A DNA stretch of 38,908 nucleotides, taken from positions 63,226 to 102,133 of the forward strand of contig AOIR01000064.1 in assembly GCA_000337115.1 (NCBI GenBank), given 5' to 3'. This document shows positions 14,960-21,514 of the stretch, one piece after another; within the stretch, counting starts at the first letter, position 1; each line of letters opens with the position of its first letter. The position numbers and the translations under genes were made by a program. Under the pieces are notes generated by a model. It was not told the DNA's origin. It did not search any database and was given only the letters and a program-made list of their open reading frames with translations. Source of the DNA: Natrinema thermotolerans DSM 11552. Lineage in GTDB: Archaea > Halobacteriota > Halobacteria > Halobacteriales > Natrialbaceae.

Positions 14960-16020
14960 TGGAACCTCCGTGCGAGGGCGATCGTCGCGAGGACGGTGAC
15001 CGCGGTGACGGCGATCCCGAAGCCGGGCGTGCCGTCGCCGCTTCCGTCTTCGCCGTCCTCGCCGTCGTCGTCGTCCGCGCCGTACCCGTCACTGCCGTCG
15101 TCAGCGCCGGTCGGACCGCCCGCGAAGTCGCTCACCTCGAGCCCGCTGTCCGTCGCCGTCTCGTTGACCGACAGCGATCCCGGGCCGAGGTTGGCGACCG
15201 AGCGGTCCGTGCCGACGATCGTGCCGTCCCGCCACAGCACCGCGTCGAGGTAGTAGTCGTATTCGGCCGGGACGGTGAGTTCGGCGGTCGGCGACGCGGT
15301 CTTTCCTGGCTCGATCGTCGACAGGTCGACGGTCGCCGCGTCGGCGACGACGTTCGACCCCGACTGCCGGGCGACGACCTCGAGTTCGAGATCGGATTCG
15401 GGGTCGTCGCCGGTGTTGGTGAGGTAGCTATTGACGGCGAGCGTCGCCCGCTCGTCGGTGGTCGACTCGATCGAATAGCCGATCGCGGGTACGTCCGCGA
15501 GGCTTCCGCCCGACCCGCCGCCGAACCGGTGGAACTCGACGTCGGTGTCGGCGTAGGCCGGAGTCAGCGAGCCGACGCCCTCGACGGTGTGGCTCGTCGA
15601 CTCGGTCCGGTTGCCACCCCGGTAGACCAGTGTCTCGATCTCGTAGCCGCTCTCCCGGGGGACAGCGACCGAACTCGAGACGACGTGTTCGGACTCCTCC
15701 TCGAGCCGGCCGACCTCGCGTTCGGTCGTCGCCTCGACGAGGCCGCTCTCCGTATCGATCGCTCGGTGGACGACGGTGACGTTTTCGACTGGACCGCCGC
15801 GGTGGTCGAGATACGTATCGACCGCCAGCGTCGCCGTGCCGCCGGTGACGCTGTCGGCGCTGATCGTCAGCTCCGTCAGCGAGACGTGGCCGGCGGGTTC
15901 GACGTCGCTGGCTGTCTCGGACGCGGCTGGATCGGACACCGCGCCGGCGAGAGCGAGCGTCGTGAGCGCCCCGAGGACGACCACGAGCGTCGCGACGGCG
16001 AGGAGGGACTCGCGGTTCAT
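14956..16020 (-). CDS. secreted PGF-CTERM surface protein
   Basis: 354 residues from MNRESLLAVATLVVVLGALTTLALAG, a Sec-type signal or N-terminal anchor. The middle (about 40-300) is two related beta-rich halves, each with a pattern like 'ATLAVNSYLTNTGDDPESDLELEV' (for example TATLAVDTYLDHRGGPVENVTV), suggesting a duplicated domain. It ends with an Asp/Gly-rich linker, then PGFGIAVTAVTVLATIALARR: the PGF-CTERM signal that archaeosortase A processes to attach a lipid. So it is an envelope protein outside the cell; N-x-S/T sites are common. The minus-strand TATA (CACTTATACA, 16041-16050) is 26 bases before the start. The role is unknown. Confidence 0.85.
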   Translation of the reverse strand: MNRESLLAVATLVVVLGALTTLALAGAVSDPAASETASDVEPAGHVSLTELTISADSVTGGTATLAVDTYLDHRGGPVENVTVVHRAIDTESGLVEATTEREVGRLEEESEHVVSSSVAVPRESGYEIETLVYRGGNRTESTSHTVEGVGSLTPAYADTDVEFHRFGGGSGGSLADVPAIGYSIESTTDERATLAVNSYLTNTGDDPESDLELEVVARQSGSNVVADAATVDLSTIEPGKTASPTAELTVPAEYDYYLDAVLWRDGTIVGTDRSVANLGPGSLSVNETATDSGLEVSDFAGGPTGADDGSDGYGADDDDGEDGEDGSGDGTPGFGIAVTAVTVLATIALARRFQ

Positions 16021-16040
16021 GCCCGAACGGTCCGATCAGT

Positions 16041-16050
16041 TGTATAAGTG
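16041..16050 (-). promoter_or_regulatory. TATA element of PGF-CTERM gene pair
   Basis: Minus-strand CACTTATACA centred 26 bases before the start at 16020; leaderless transcript of both genes. Confidence 0.6.
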
Positions 16051-16139
16051 CTTTGTGTAATTTGAGGTGAACGTCCCGCGAGACGATCATCCCGGTCCCA
16101 GGCGGTACGTGCAAGTCCTTCGAGGCCGAATCGCGGCCC

Positions 16140-16613
16140 GTGACGGTCTTCGTCTACGGGACGCTGACCGACCCCGAACGGGTGGCATCCGTCCTCGAGA
16201 CGACGCCCGCGGCGGCAGCCCGGCTGTTCGTCGGCCACGCGACGCTCGAGGGGCTTCAGCGGGTCGACGGCCGGTATCCGACGCTCGTTCCCGGCGGCAG
16301 CGTCGACGGTCGGTTGCTCGCGGTCGGCGACGCGGCCCTCGCGTCCCTCGACCGCTACGAGGGCGTCGAGAGCGGGCTCTACGTCCGGGTCGCAGTCCCG
16401 TCCGTTGACGCCGACGGTGATCGGCGGGACGGCTCGAGTGTCGCGTCGGATCGGGTGACCGCCGCCGACGCGACGACCGAGCGGTCGTGGGTGTACGTCG
16501 GCGACCCGGCACGACTCGCGGTCGATGCAACTTGGCCCGGGGACGGCCCGTTCAGCGACCGCGTTCGCCGGTTCGTTTCGCGGGCCGATGTCGTCGTTCG
16601 GAACCGCGAATGA
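16140..16613 (+). CDS. gamma-glutamylcyclotransferase-like (GGCT/AIG2) protein
   Basis: 157 residues from a GTG start: MTVFVYGTLTDPERV holds the YGTL motif of the substrate-binding loop. LQRVDGRYPTLVPGG and ASLDRYEGVESGLYVRVAVP are the other conserved blocks, with the catalytic Glu in RYEG. The fold acts on gamma-glutamyl or similar amides; haloarchaea use gamma-glutamylcysteine as main thiol, which would be a sensible substrate, but this is inference. An acidic insert (about 90-115) interrupts the last strands. Its 5' end faces the PGF-CTERM gene. Confidence 0.82.
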   Translation: MTVFVYGTLTDPERVASVLETTPAAAARLFVGHATLEGLQRVDGRYPTLVPGGSVDGRLLAVGDAALASLDRYEGVESGLYVRVAVPSVDADGDRRDGSSVASDRVTAADATTERSWVYVGDPARLAVDATWPGDGPFSDRVRRFVSRADVVVRNRE

Positions 16614-16692
16614 CACCCGTCGTCCTTCCGTCTGACGCGGTGATTAACCCGCCGCCCTCGTGTGGTTTCACTTTCACTGCGGGTGCATGAGA

Positions 16693-16830
16693 TTTATATG
16701 GTCACGGTCCCCTTCTCCAGTCGCACGTCACACGCCGTGCATTCCCTGTATTCCCTGTCGTGTTGCCCGACTGGCAACACATCCTGTTGGGGGTGGGCGG
16801 GCCCCACGGGCTCCCCGTTCCCTGACAAAA
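16693..16830 (+). other. structured leader or small RNA region before ilvA
   Basis: TTTATAT (16693-16699) would start a transcript near 16723. The following 110 bases hold a perfect 8-bp stem with a 5-base loop, GTGTTGCC-CGACT-GGCAACAC (16760-16780), a tandem 9-base repeat ATTCCCTGT (16741-16749 and 16750-16758), a small stem GCACG/CGTGC (16723-16740), and a GC-rich foldable stretch (16790-16817). Not protein-coding by codon use. A second AT-rich spot at 16826-16838 could give ilvA its own short-leader start. It matches no RNA family that I recognise. Confidence 0.4.
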
Positions 16831-16862
16831 ATCCTTACACTCCACGTCCCGTAGTCGGGGGT

Positions 16863-18074
16863 ATGCTCGAACTCTCGGATGTTCTCGAGGCACGCGAGCG
16901 GGTCCGGGAAACCTCCCGGCACACGCCGCTCGAACACTCACACACATATTCGTCGATGACCGGAGCAGACGTCCGGCTGAAACTGGAGAACTTCCAGCGG
17001 ACCGGCTCGTTCAAGATCCGCGGGGCGACCAACCGGATCGCGACCCTCTCCGAGTCCCAGAAGGACGCGGGCGTCGTCACCGCCAGTGCGGGCAATCACG
17101 CGCAGGGCGTCGCACTGGCGGCCACCAGGTCCGGCGTCGACTCGAAGATCGTCATGCCCGAACACGCGCCGATCTCGAAGGTCAAAGCGACCAAGAACTA
17201 CGGCGCGGAGGTCGTCCTCGCGGGCCAGGACTACAACGAGGCCGCCGAACGCGCCCACGAAATCGAACGCGAGGAAAGCCGCACCTACGTCCACGCCTTC
17301 GACGACGAGGACGTCATGGCCGGTCAGGGCACCATCGGCCTCGAGATCATCGACGACTGTCCCGACGTCGAAACCGTCGTCGTTCCGATCGGCGGCGGCG
17401 GGCTCATCAGCGGGATCGCGACCGCGATCAAGGAGCAACAGCCCGAGGCCCGCGTGATCGGCGTCCAGGCCGATGGGGCCTCCAGCGCCGCGAAATCCCT
17501 CGAGAAGGGCGAGCGGGTCTCCCTCGACGGCGTCGATACCATCGCCGATGGGATCGCGACCCGCAGCGTCGGTGAGCAGACCTTCCCCCACATTCAGGAG
17601 TACGTCGACGAGGTCGTCACCGTCTCCGACCCCGAGATCGCCGTCGCCCTGGTCTACCTGCTCGAGCGCTCGAAGACGGTGGTCGAGGGCGCGGGCGCGG
17701 TGGCGCTCGCCGCGGTGTTGTTCGAGAAGTTCGACTACGACGAGGACGAGGTCATCGTCCCCGCGCTCTGTGGGGGCAACATCGACCTCAATACCCTGAC
17801 CAACGTTATCGTCCGCGGCCTCGTCGAGACCGGCCGCTACCTGAAGATTCGGACCGTACTCAAAGACCGCCCCGGCGCGCTCGAGGACCTCCTCGACGTC
17901 TTCACCGCCCACCGGGCGAACATCTATGCGATCCACCACGACCGGACCTCCCGCGAGGTCGAGATGAGCGACACGGAAGTCGAGATCGAACTCGAGATGC
18001 GCGGTCCCGACCACGTCGACGCGTTCCTGTCGGCGCTGCGGGACGCGGGCTACGAAGTCGACGTGCTGGCCTGA
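16863..18074 (+). CDS. ilvA: threonine ammonia-lyase (threonine dehydratase)
   Basis: 403 residues from MLELSDVLEARERV. PLP-binding K51 lies in RTGSFKIRGATN; SAGNHAQGVALAA and the phosphate-binding loop IGGGGLISG follow. The catalytic domain spans about 1-320 and a C-terminal ACT domain about 325-403 (LKDRPGALEDLLDVFTAHRANIYAI). It converts threonine to 2-oxobutanoate and ammonia, the first step to isoleucine; the ACT domain suggests allosteric control, as in the shorter TdcB/IlvA forms. RidA, which clears the enamine product of this enzyme, is encoded 0.9 kb downstream. The long in-frame N-terminal extension to 16662 is untypical of the family and is rejected. Confidence 0.93.
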   Translation: MLELSDVLEARERVRETSRHTPLEHSHTYSSMTGADVRLKLENFQRTGSFKIRGATNRIATLSESQKDAGVVTASAGNHAQGVALAATRSGVDSKIVMPEHAPISKVKATKNYGAEVVLAGQDYNEAAERAHEIEREESRTYVHAFDDEDVMAGQGTIGLEIIDDCPDVETVVVPIGGGGLISGIATAIKEQQPEARVIGVQADGASSAAKSLEKGERVSLDGVDTIADGIATRSVGEQTFPHIQEYVDEVVTVSDPEIAVALVYLLERSKTVVEGAGAVALAAVLFEKFDYDEDEVIVPALCGGNIDLNTLTNVIVRGLVETGRYLKIRTVLKDRPGALEDLLDVFTAHRANIYAIHHDRTSREVEMSDTEVEIELEMRGPDHVDAFLSALRDAGYEVDVLA

Positions 18075-18471
18075 TCGGGAGGAACGGCCTCGAGCGATCC
18101 GTCGCCCGATCACGATCGACGTTCTGATGGGTGCGGGACCGGTCGTCGTGTTCCGGTCTAGCCCGGTAGCCCGGCGGGGACGTTTCGGGGGTCGACAGTC
18201 TGCCGATCGGTCCCGAGAAACCGATACCGGTGAACGGCTCGAACTGCGCGACGACGGACGAAGTGCGACTGTTCTCCAACGACCCCGTTGCGAGCCGTAA
18301 TCACCGACCCACTGGCGACGAGAGCGTGAGTGCCTGGTATACTCCGCTCGATAACGATAGCGACGCGTGTCCATCAACTTCTACCGCGTGGCAGTCGTTG
18401 AGCGGGTCTGCGAACATCGCCAAAACTTGAGACCTACTCGCTCCTCAAACTGACTCAACTGGACGTTCGAA
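18075..18471. other. intergenic region, no gene supported
   Basis: About 400 bases. An 8-bp inverted repeat TGATCGGG/CCCGATCA (18072-18079, 18105-18112) begins at the ilvA stop codon and could form a loose hairpin. The short ORF at 18230-18430 has no recognisable features. GC content falls toward the AT-rich promoter at 18472. Confidence 0.45.
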
Positions 18472-18490
18472 AATTTATTTCAGATATACT
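18472..18490 (+). promoter_or_regulatory. promoter of small membrane protein gene
   Basis: AATTTATTT (18472-18480) then AGATATACTC. The first is centred about 34 bases before the ATG at 18510, fitting a start with a leader of some seven bases. Confidence 0.5.
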
Positions 18491-18509
18491 CGAGTAGTGA
18501 CTATGGGGC

Positions 18510-18722
18510 ATGAGACAAATATACGATCATATTGACGATTGGGCGGACAATCTATCCCGTAGTGAATCTGCCGTTCTTGCCGGCGTTTTATCCGCTCTCG
18601 GGTATTCCGTACTCGCGACGTTGCTAATGGTAGAGCCACCGCCACCGATTCCTGGTGGCATTTCTCTGGGTATTATGGTGATGATAACGACGTATCTCTT
18701 CACCTTTAGACACAAGGAGTAG
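18510..18722 (+). CDS. small membrane protein, haloarchaeal
   Basis: 70 residues: charged N-terminus MRQIYDHIDDWADNLSRSES, then hydrophobic segments at about 21-41 (AVLAGVLSALGYSVLATLLM) and 48-66 (GGISLGIMVMITTYLFTF), and a basic end RHKE. Two transmembrane helices with short loops. Codon use is notably more AT-rich than in the neighbours, as is its promoter, which may mean later acquisition or weak selection. The pattern 'DHIDDWADNLSR...LAGVLSALGY' looks like a small haloarchaeal family without known function. Confidence 0.65.
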   Translation: MRQIYDHIDDWADNLSRSESAVLAGVLSALGYSVLATLLMVEPPPPIPGGISLGIMVMITTYLFTFRHKE

Positions 18723-18947
18723 GGAAAGGGTGTGTCAACGGTAGTCGTGGATGCGTTGTGGGGAACGGCGAAGAGCCCGGGATCGACTCCGTAGACCGTG
18801 TTGAGTGTTCATACGATACTCGAGGTGGTGTGTAGATATGGGAAAAATGTGAGAAACATGGAATTAAATTCCGACCAAGTGATCGCCGGGAGTCGATGTC
18901 TGTGGACGGCACCTCCCCGGCTGCGATCGGCCGGGGATTTCGCCCGC

Positions 18948-18953
18948 TTTTAA
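18948..18953 (+). promoter_or_regulatory. TATA element of ridA
   Basis: TTTTAA inside GCTTTTAAGC, centred about 27 bases before the ATG at 18979; this favours that ATG over the GTG at 18970. Confidence 0.55.
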
Positions 18954-18978
18954 GCCGTCTCGGTCCGAGGTGTTGGAC

Positions 18979-19359
18979 ATGAAACGAATCATCGAGACCG
19001 ACGACGCGCCCGCTGCCGTGGGTGCCTACAGTCAGGCGACCAGCAACGGCTCGCTGCTGTTTACCGCCGGCCAGATCCCCATGACTGCCGACGGCGAACT
19101 GCTCGACGACGAGCCCATCGCGGCCCAGACCGAACAGGCGCTGTACAACCTCGATGCCGTCCTCGACGAGGCCGGCGGCGGCTACGAGGACGTCCTCAAA
19201 GTAACCGTCTTCCTCGAGGACATCGACGACTTCGACGCGATGAACGAGGCCTACGCCGACTACTTCGACGACGAGCCGCCGGCCAGAAGCGCCGTCGAGG
19301 TCGCCGCCCTCCCGAAGGGCGTCGGGATCGAGATCGAAGCCGTCGCCGATCTCGAGTGA
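18979..19359 (+). CDS. ridA: RidA family 2-iminobutanoate/2-iminopropanoate deaminase
   Basis: 126 residues from MKRIIETDDAPAAVGAYSQA, full length for the family. Conserved parts: GAYSQAT, LLFTAGQIPMT, AAQTEQALYNLDAVLDEAGGGYEDVLKVTVFLEDIDDF, and the C-terminal PARSAVEVAALPKGVGIEIEAVA with the catalytic Arg and Glu. RidA hydrolyses reactive enamine/imine products released by PLP enzymes such as threonine dehydratase; ilvA lies just upstream. Leaderless start is set by the TATA element. Confidence 0.92.
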   Translation: MKRIIETDDAPAAVGAYSQATSNGSLLFTAGQIPMTADGELLDDEPIAAQTEQALYNLDAVLDEAGGGYEDVLKVTVFLEDIDDFDAMNEAYADYFDDEPPARSAVEVAALPKGVGIEIEAVADLE

Positions 19360-19375
19360 ACCCGGTGAGCGTCGC

Positions 19376-19639
19376 GTGAGCGGCTACCCGGCTGGAAAGA
19401 TGGGAATCGGGCCGCGGACCAAGTCGGCGGTCCTGTGGGGGCTCGTCGGCGGACTGGCGTTTCTGGTCCTCGTCCAGGGGTATGCCCTGCTCGTGACACC
19501 GCTCGTACGGTTCACGGTCGCGGTAGCGCTGGCGACCGCGGTCGGAATCGGCGCGGGGCTGGGAGCGTACCTGCTCGAGCCCCGGATCGCCGCGTGGGCG
19601 CTCGACCGCGGGCGCGGCGACGGATCTCGTAAGGGTTAA
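19376..19639 (+). CDS. small two-helix membrane protein, haloarchaeal
   Basis: 87 residues from a GTG start with GGTGAG (19364-19369) in front; an ATG at 19400 is the alternative start. Two hydrophobic segments, about 19-40 (VLWGLVGGLAFLVLVQGYALLV) and 46-68 (FTVAVALATAVGIGAGLGAYLL), end in a basic tail. It begins 16 bases after ridA and is probably co-transcribed. No domain of known function; it resembles a small conserved haloarchaeal membrane family. Its TAA lies inside the promoter of the tRNA gene. Confidence 0.7.
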   Translation: MSGYPAGKMGIGPRTKSAVLWGLVGGLAFLVLVQGYALLVTPLVRFTVAVALATAVGIGAGLGAYLLEPRIAAWALDRGRGDGSRKG

Positions 19640-19641
19640 AC
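19634..19641 (+). promoter_or_regulatory. TATA element of tRNA-Ser gene
   Basis: GGTTAAAC centred about 28 bases before the tRNA 5' end and overlapping the stop codon of the preceding membrane-protein gene. Confidence 0.5.
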
Positions 19642-19666
19642 GAGGGACGCGGTTAGGATAGCGTGA

Positions 19667-19747
19667 GCCAGGATGGCCGAACGGTAAGGCGCACGCCTGG
19701 AAAGCGTGTTCCCTTTGGGATTCAGGGTTCAAATCCCTGTCCTGGCG
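19667..19747 (+). tRNA. tRNA-Ser (anticodon GGA)
   Basis: Complete cloverleaf: acceptor stem GCCAGGA (19667-19673) pairs with TCCTGGC (19740-19746) and the discriminator is G (19747). Anticodon stem CACGC/GCGTG encloses the loop CTGGAAA with anticodon GGA at 19699-19701. A long variable arm TCCC-TTT-GGGA marks it as a class II tRNA, as expected for serine, and the T arm is CAGGG-TTCAAAT-CCCTG. No intron and no encoded CCA. A short T-run (GTTTTCG) just after it may end transcription. Reads UCC (and UCU) codons. Confidence 0.96.
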
Positions 19748-19833
19748 TTTTCGTTGACATCGACCGACGAGCGACGCGTCGCTGAGAGAGTCGCGAGCGG
19801 ACGGCGGAAAACGGGTAGGGGTACCGGAGCGCG

Positions 19834-19947
19834 TTACCGCTCGATCTCGACAGGGGATTCGGTCGCGATCCAGCAGTCGGGGTCGTCAGGATCCCGGAGT
19901 TCGAGCGCGCCGCGCTGACACACCACCATTTCGTATCGATCGTCCAT
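19834..19947 (-). CDS. very small conserved-type haloarchaeal protein
   Basis: 37 residues from the ATG at 19945-19947: MDDRYEMVVCQRGALELRDP, continuing DDPDCWIATES and ending PVEIER. The pattern 'ELRDPDDPDxWI-S/T-S/D' is one I know from families of 40-60 residue haloarchaeal proteins of unknown function, which makes it likely real in spite of size. It is acidic, as expected for the organism. A minus-strand TTACGATAC about 30-40 bases upstream may be the promoter. Lies between tRNA-Ser and the SRAP gene on the opposite strand. Confidence 0.6.
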   Translation of the reverse strand: MDDRYEMVVCQRGALELRDPDDPDCWIATESPVEIER

Positions 19948-20145
19948 GTTGACCCCATCGAAGGGTCGACCGGGATCGGGTATCGTAACGCGGTCCGTAC
20001 CCGGCGGTTCGGCCGGAGTAACGGCTTCCTACCGCCCCAAATCAGTTCGGCCGGTCGCTCGAGGGTGCCACTGACACCCCGTCGCGGCGGCGGCCGGCGA
20101 GCCACGACCGGACAACCCTTTGGGCCGTCGGGCCGAGGATCGGGT

Positions 20146-20847
20146 ATGTGCGGTCGCTATACGCTCACCGTCGACGGGGACGACCTCGAGGCGCGGTTCG
20201 ACGCCCGGCTTTCCGACTCGGCGTTCGACCCCCGGTACAACATGGCACCTGGCCAGGAGCTGCCGGTGATCACGAACGAGGAGCCCGAGGTCTTTCGACG
20301 CCTCGAGTGGGGGCTGGTCCCGTCGTGGGCCGACGACGACAGTGGCGGGCTGATCAACGCGCGGGCCGAGTCCGTCGACGAGAAGCCAAGTTTTCGCGAG
20401 GCCTACGAGCGACGGCGGTGTCTCGTCCCCGCGGACGGGTTCTACGAGTGGGTCGAGACCGAAGACGGAAAACGCCCCTATCGGGTCGCCTTCGAGGACG
20501 AGCGGGTGTTCGCGATGGCGGGGCTGTGGGAGCGCTGGGAGCCGGACGCGACCCAGACCGGACTCGACAGTTTCGGCGGCGGCCTCGAGGGCGGAACCGA
20601 GACCGGCCCCCTCGAGACGTTTACCATCGTCACGACCGAGCCCAACGACCTCGTCGCGGACCTCCATCACCGGATGGCAGTGATCCTCGACCCCGACGAC
20701 GAGCAGCGGTGGCTGTCGGGCGAGGCCGGTCGGGAACTGCTCGAGCCCCGGTCGGCCGACGGGATGACGGCGTATCCTGTTTCGACGGCGGTCAACGACC
20801 CGGCGACGGACGAGCCGTCGCTGGTCGAACCGGCCGAGACGGTGTGA
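20146..20847 (+). CDS. SRAP/HMCES-family abasic-site processing protein
   Basis: 233 residues starting MCGRYTLTV: after Met removal, C2 is the catalytic residue that crosslinks to abasic sites in single-stranded DNA. Other conserved residues: Asn in PRYNMAPGQELPVI, the WGLVPSWADD block, NARAESVDEKPSFREAYERRRCLVPADGFYEW (catalytic Glu), and His in LHHRMAVIL. Family role is protection of abasic sites in ssDNA. The start is fixed because C2 must follow Met1, so the longer ORF from 20065 is wrong. The last base of its TGA is the first base of the 82-bp palindromic element. Confidence 0.93.
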   Translation: MCGRYTLTVDGDDLEARFDARLSDSAFDPRYNMAPGQELPVITNEEPEVFRRLEWGLVPSWADDDSGGLINARAESVDEKPSFREAYERRRCLVPADGFYEWVETEDGKRPYRVAFEDERVFAMAGLWERWEPDATQTGLDSFGGGLEGGTETGPLETFTIVTTEPNDLVADLHHRMAVILDPDDEQRWLSGEAGRELLEPRSADGMTAYPVSTAVNDPATDEPSLVEPAETV

Positions 20848-20928
20848 TACGGACCGCTGTAAGTTATTTCCGGGGCGACCGCGAGCCGTCCTGCGGTCGC
20901 CCCAGTAAACAGTTACAGCAGACCGTAT
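20847..20928. repeat. nested palindromic element, 82 bp
   Basis: Outer arms ATACGGACCGCTGTAA (20847-20862) and TTACAGCAGACCGTAT (20913-20928) pair at 14 of 16 positions. Inside, GGGGCGACCGC (20872-20882) and GCGGTCGCCCC (20893-20903) form a perfect 11-bp stem with a 10-base loop. It starts in the stop codon of the SRAP gene. No coding capacity. It could serve as a terminator, but the outer arms point to a small dispersed (MITE- or REP-like) element. Confidence 0.75.
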
Positions 20929-20962
20929 GACGCGGCGGCCGCGTGACCGTCCCGTTCCAACG

Positions 20963-20987
20963 AATATATGGTTTAGGCTTGCCTAAT
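20963..20987 (+). promoter_or_regulatory. promoter with DtxR-type iron box before GMC dehydrogenase operon
   Basis: TATA element AATATATG (20963-20970) is directly followed by TTTAGGCTTGCCTAAT (20972-20987), arms TTAGGC/GCCTAA. The core matches the DtxR/IdeR box (TTAGGT-N-ACCTAA half-sites). Lying between TATA and the start at 20996, it would repress when iron is plentiful. Confidence 0.75.
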
Positions 20988-20995
20988 CCTCCCGC

Positions 20996-21514
20996 ATGGA
21001 ACTGACGAGGCGGGACGCGGTCGCCGCGCTATCGGCGCTCGGCGTCGGGGGGACGCTGGCGGGCTGTGTCACCCCGCCCGGTTCGGAGCCGGTCGACGTC
21101 GATCGCCTCCACGAGACGCTGGTCGCGGCCGCCGAGGTCGTCTACCCGAGCAGGGTATCCGGGATCGACCCGTTCGTCGCGGCCTTCCTCGAGGGGCGAC
21201 TCGCGGACCGGGCCCACATCGAAGGGCTCGAGGGGGCGGTCACGGAACTGGACGAGAACGCGCGGGTGTGGTTCGACGATGGGTTCACGGCACTGTCGGT
21301 CGCCGACCGCGAGCAAGTCCTGCGGAACGTGGGTGCCGACGAGGCCGACGAGGATCCGTCGGGGACGGCGAGCGAACGCGTCCGGTACTACGTCGTCAAC
21401 GACCTCCTGCTGGCGCTGTATGCCTCGCCGACCGGCGGCGAGCTGGTCGGCCTCGAGAATCCGCAGGGCCACGCGGGCGGGACCGGGAGCTACCAGCGGG
21501 GGCCGAACGCGTGA
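20996..21514 (+). CDS. gluconate 2-dehydrogenase subunit 3-like Tat lipoprotein
   Basis: 172 residues. MELTRRDAVAAL is a twin-arginine signal and LAGC at 21-24 a lipobox, so the protein is exported folded and lipid-anchored at C24. The rest (HETLVAAAEVVYPSRVSGIDPFVAAFLEGRL...YYVVNDLLLALYASPTGGELVG) matches the small gamma subunit (subunit 3) of membrane-bound FAD dehydrogenases. Its TGA overlaps the GTG of the GMC subunit (GTGA at 21511-21514). In the family this subunit helps export and anchor the flavoprotein. The iron box at its promoter puts the pair under iron control. Confidence 0.85.
   Translation: MELTRRDAVAALSALGVGGTLAGCVTPPGSEPVDVDRLHETLVAAAEVVYPSRVSGIDPFVAAFLEGRLADRAHIEGLEGAVTELDENARVWFDDGFTALSVADREQVLRNVGADEADEDPSGTASERVRYYVVNDLLLALYASPTGGELVGLENPQGHAGGTGSYQRGPNA

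Noticed and set aside
16660..16854. Possible leader peptide before ilvA with repeated Cys-Ile-Pro
   Set aside because: Its start codon lies before or within the TATA element, so the transcript would not contain it; no Ile/Thr run of the attenuator kind, and archaea are not known to use such attenuation here.
18072..18112. Inverted repeat after ilvA as intrinsic terminator
   Set aside because: Arms of 8 bp but a 25-base loop and no T-run; archaeal terminators depend mainly on T-runs.
16938..18377. 479-residue antisense ORF over ilvA, and similar long antisense ORFs at 7188-8462, 8940-10181, 21490-23478 and 30314-31414
   Set aside because: They mirror genes with clear domains on the other strand; in GC-rich haloarchaeal DNA the antisense frame stays open by codon bias. 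Their translations are Val/Asp/Arg-rich with no domain.
18230..18430. 66-residue ORF upstream of the small membrane-protein gene
   Set aside because: No recognisable motif or hydrophobic segment and no promoter; ends in an AT-rich promoter region.
19667..19747. tRNA-Ser as integration site of a mobile element
   Set aside because: No integrase gene and no visible repeat of the tRNA 3' end within the window.
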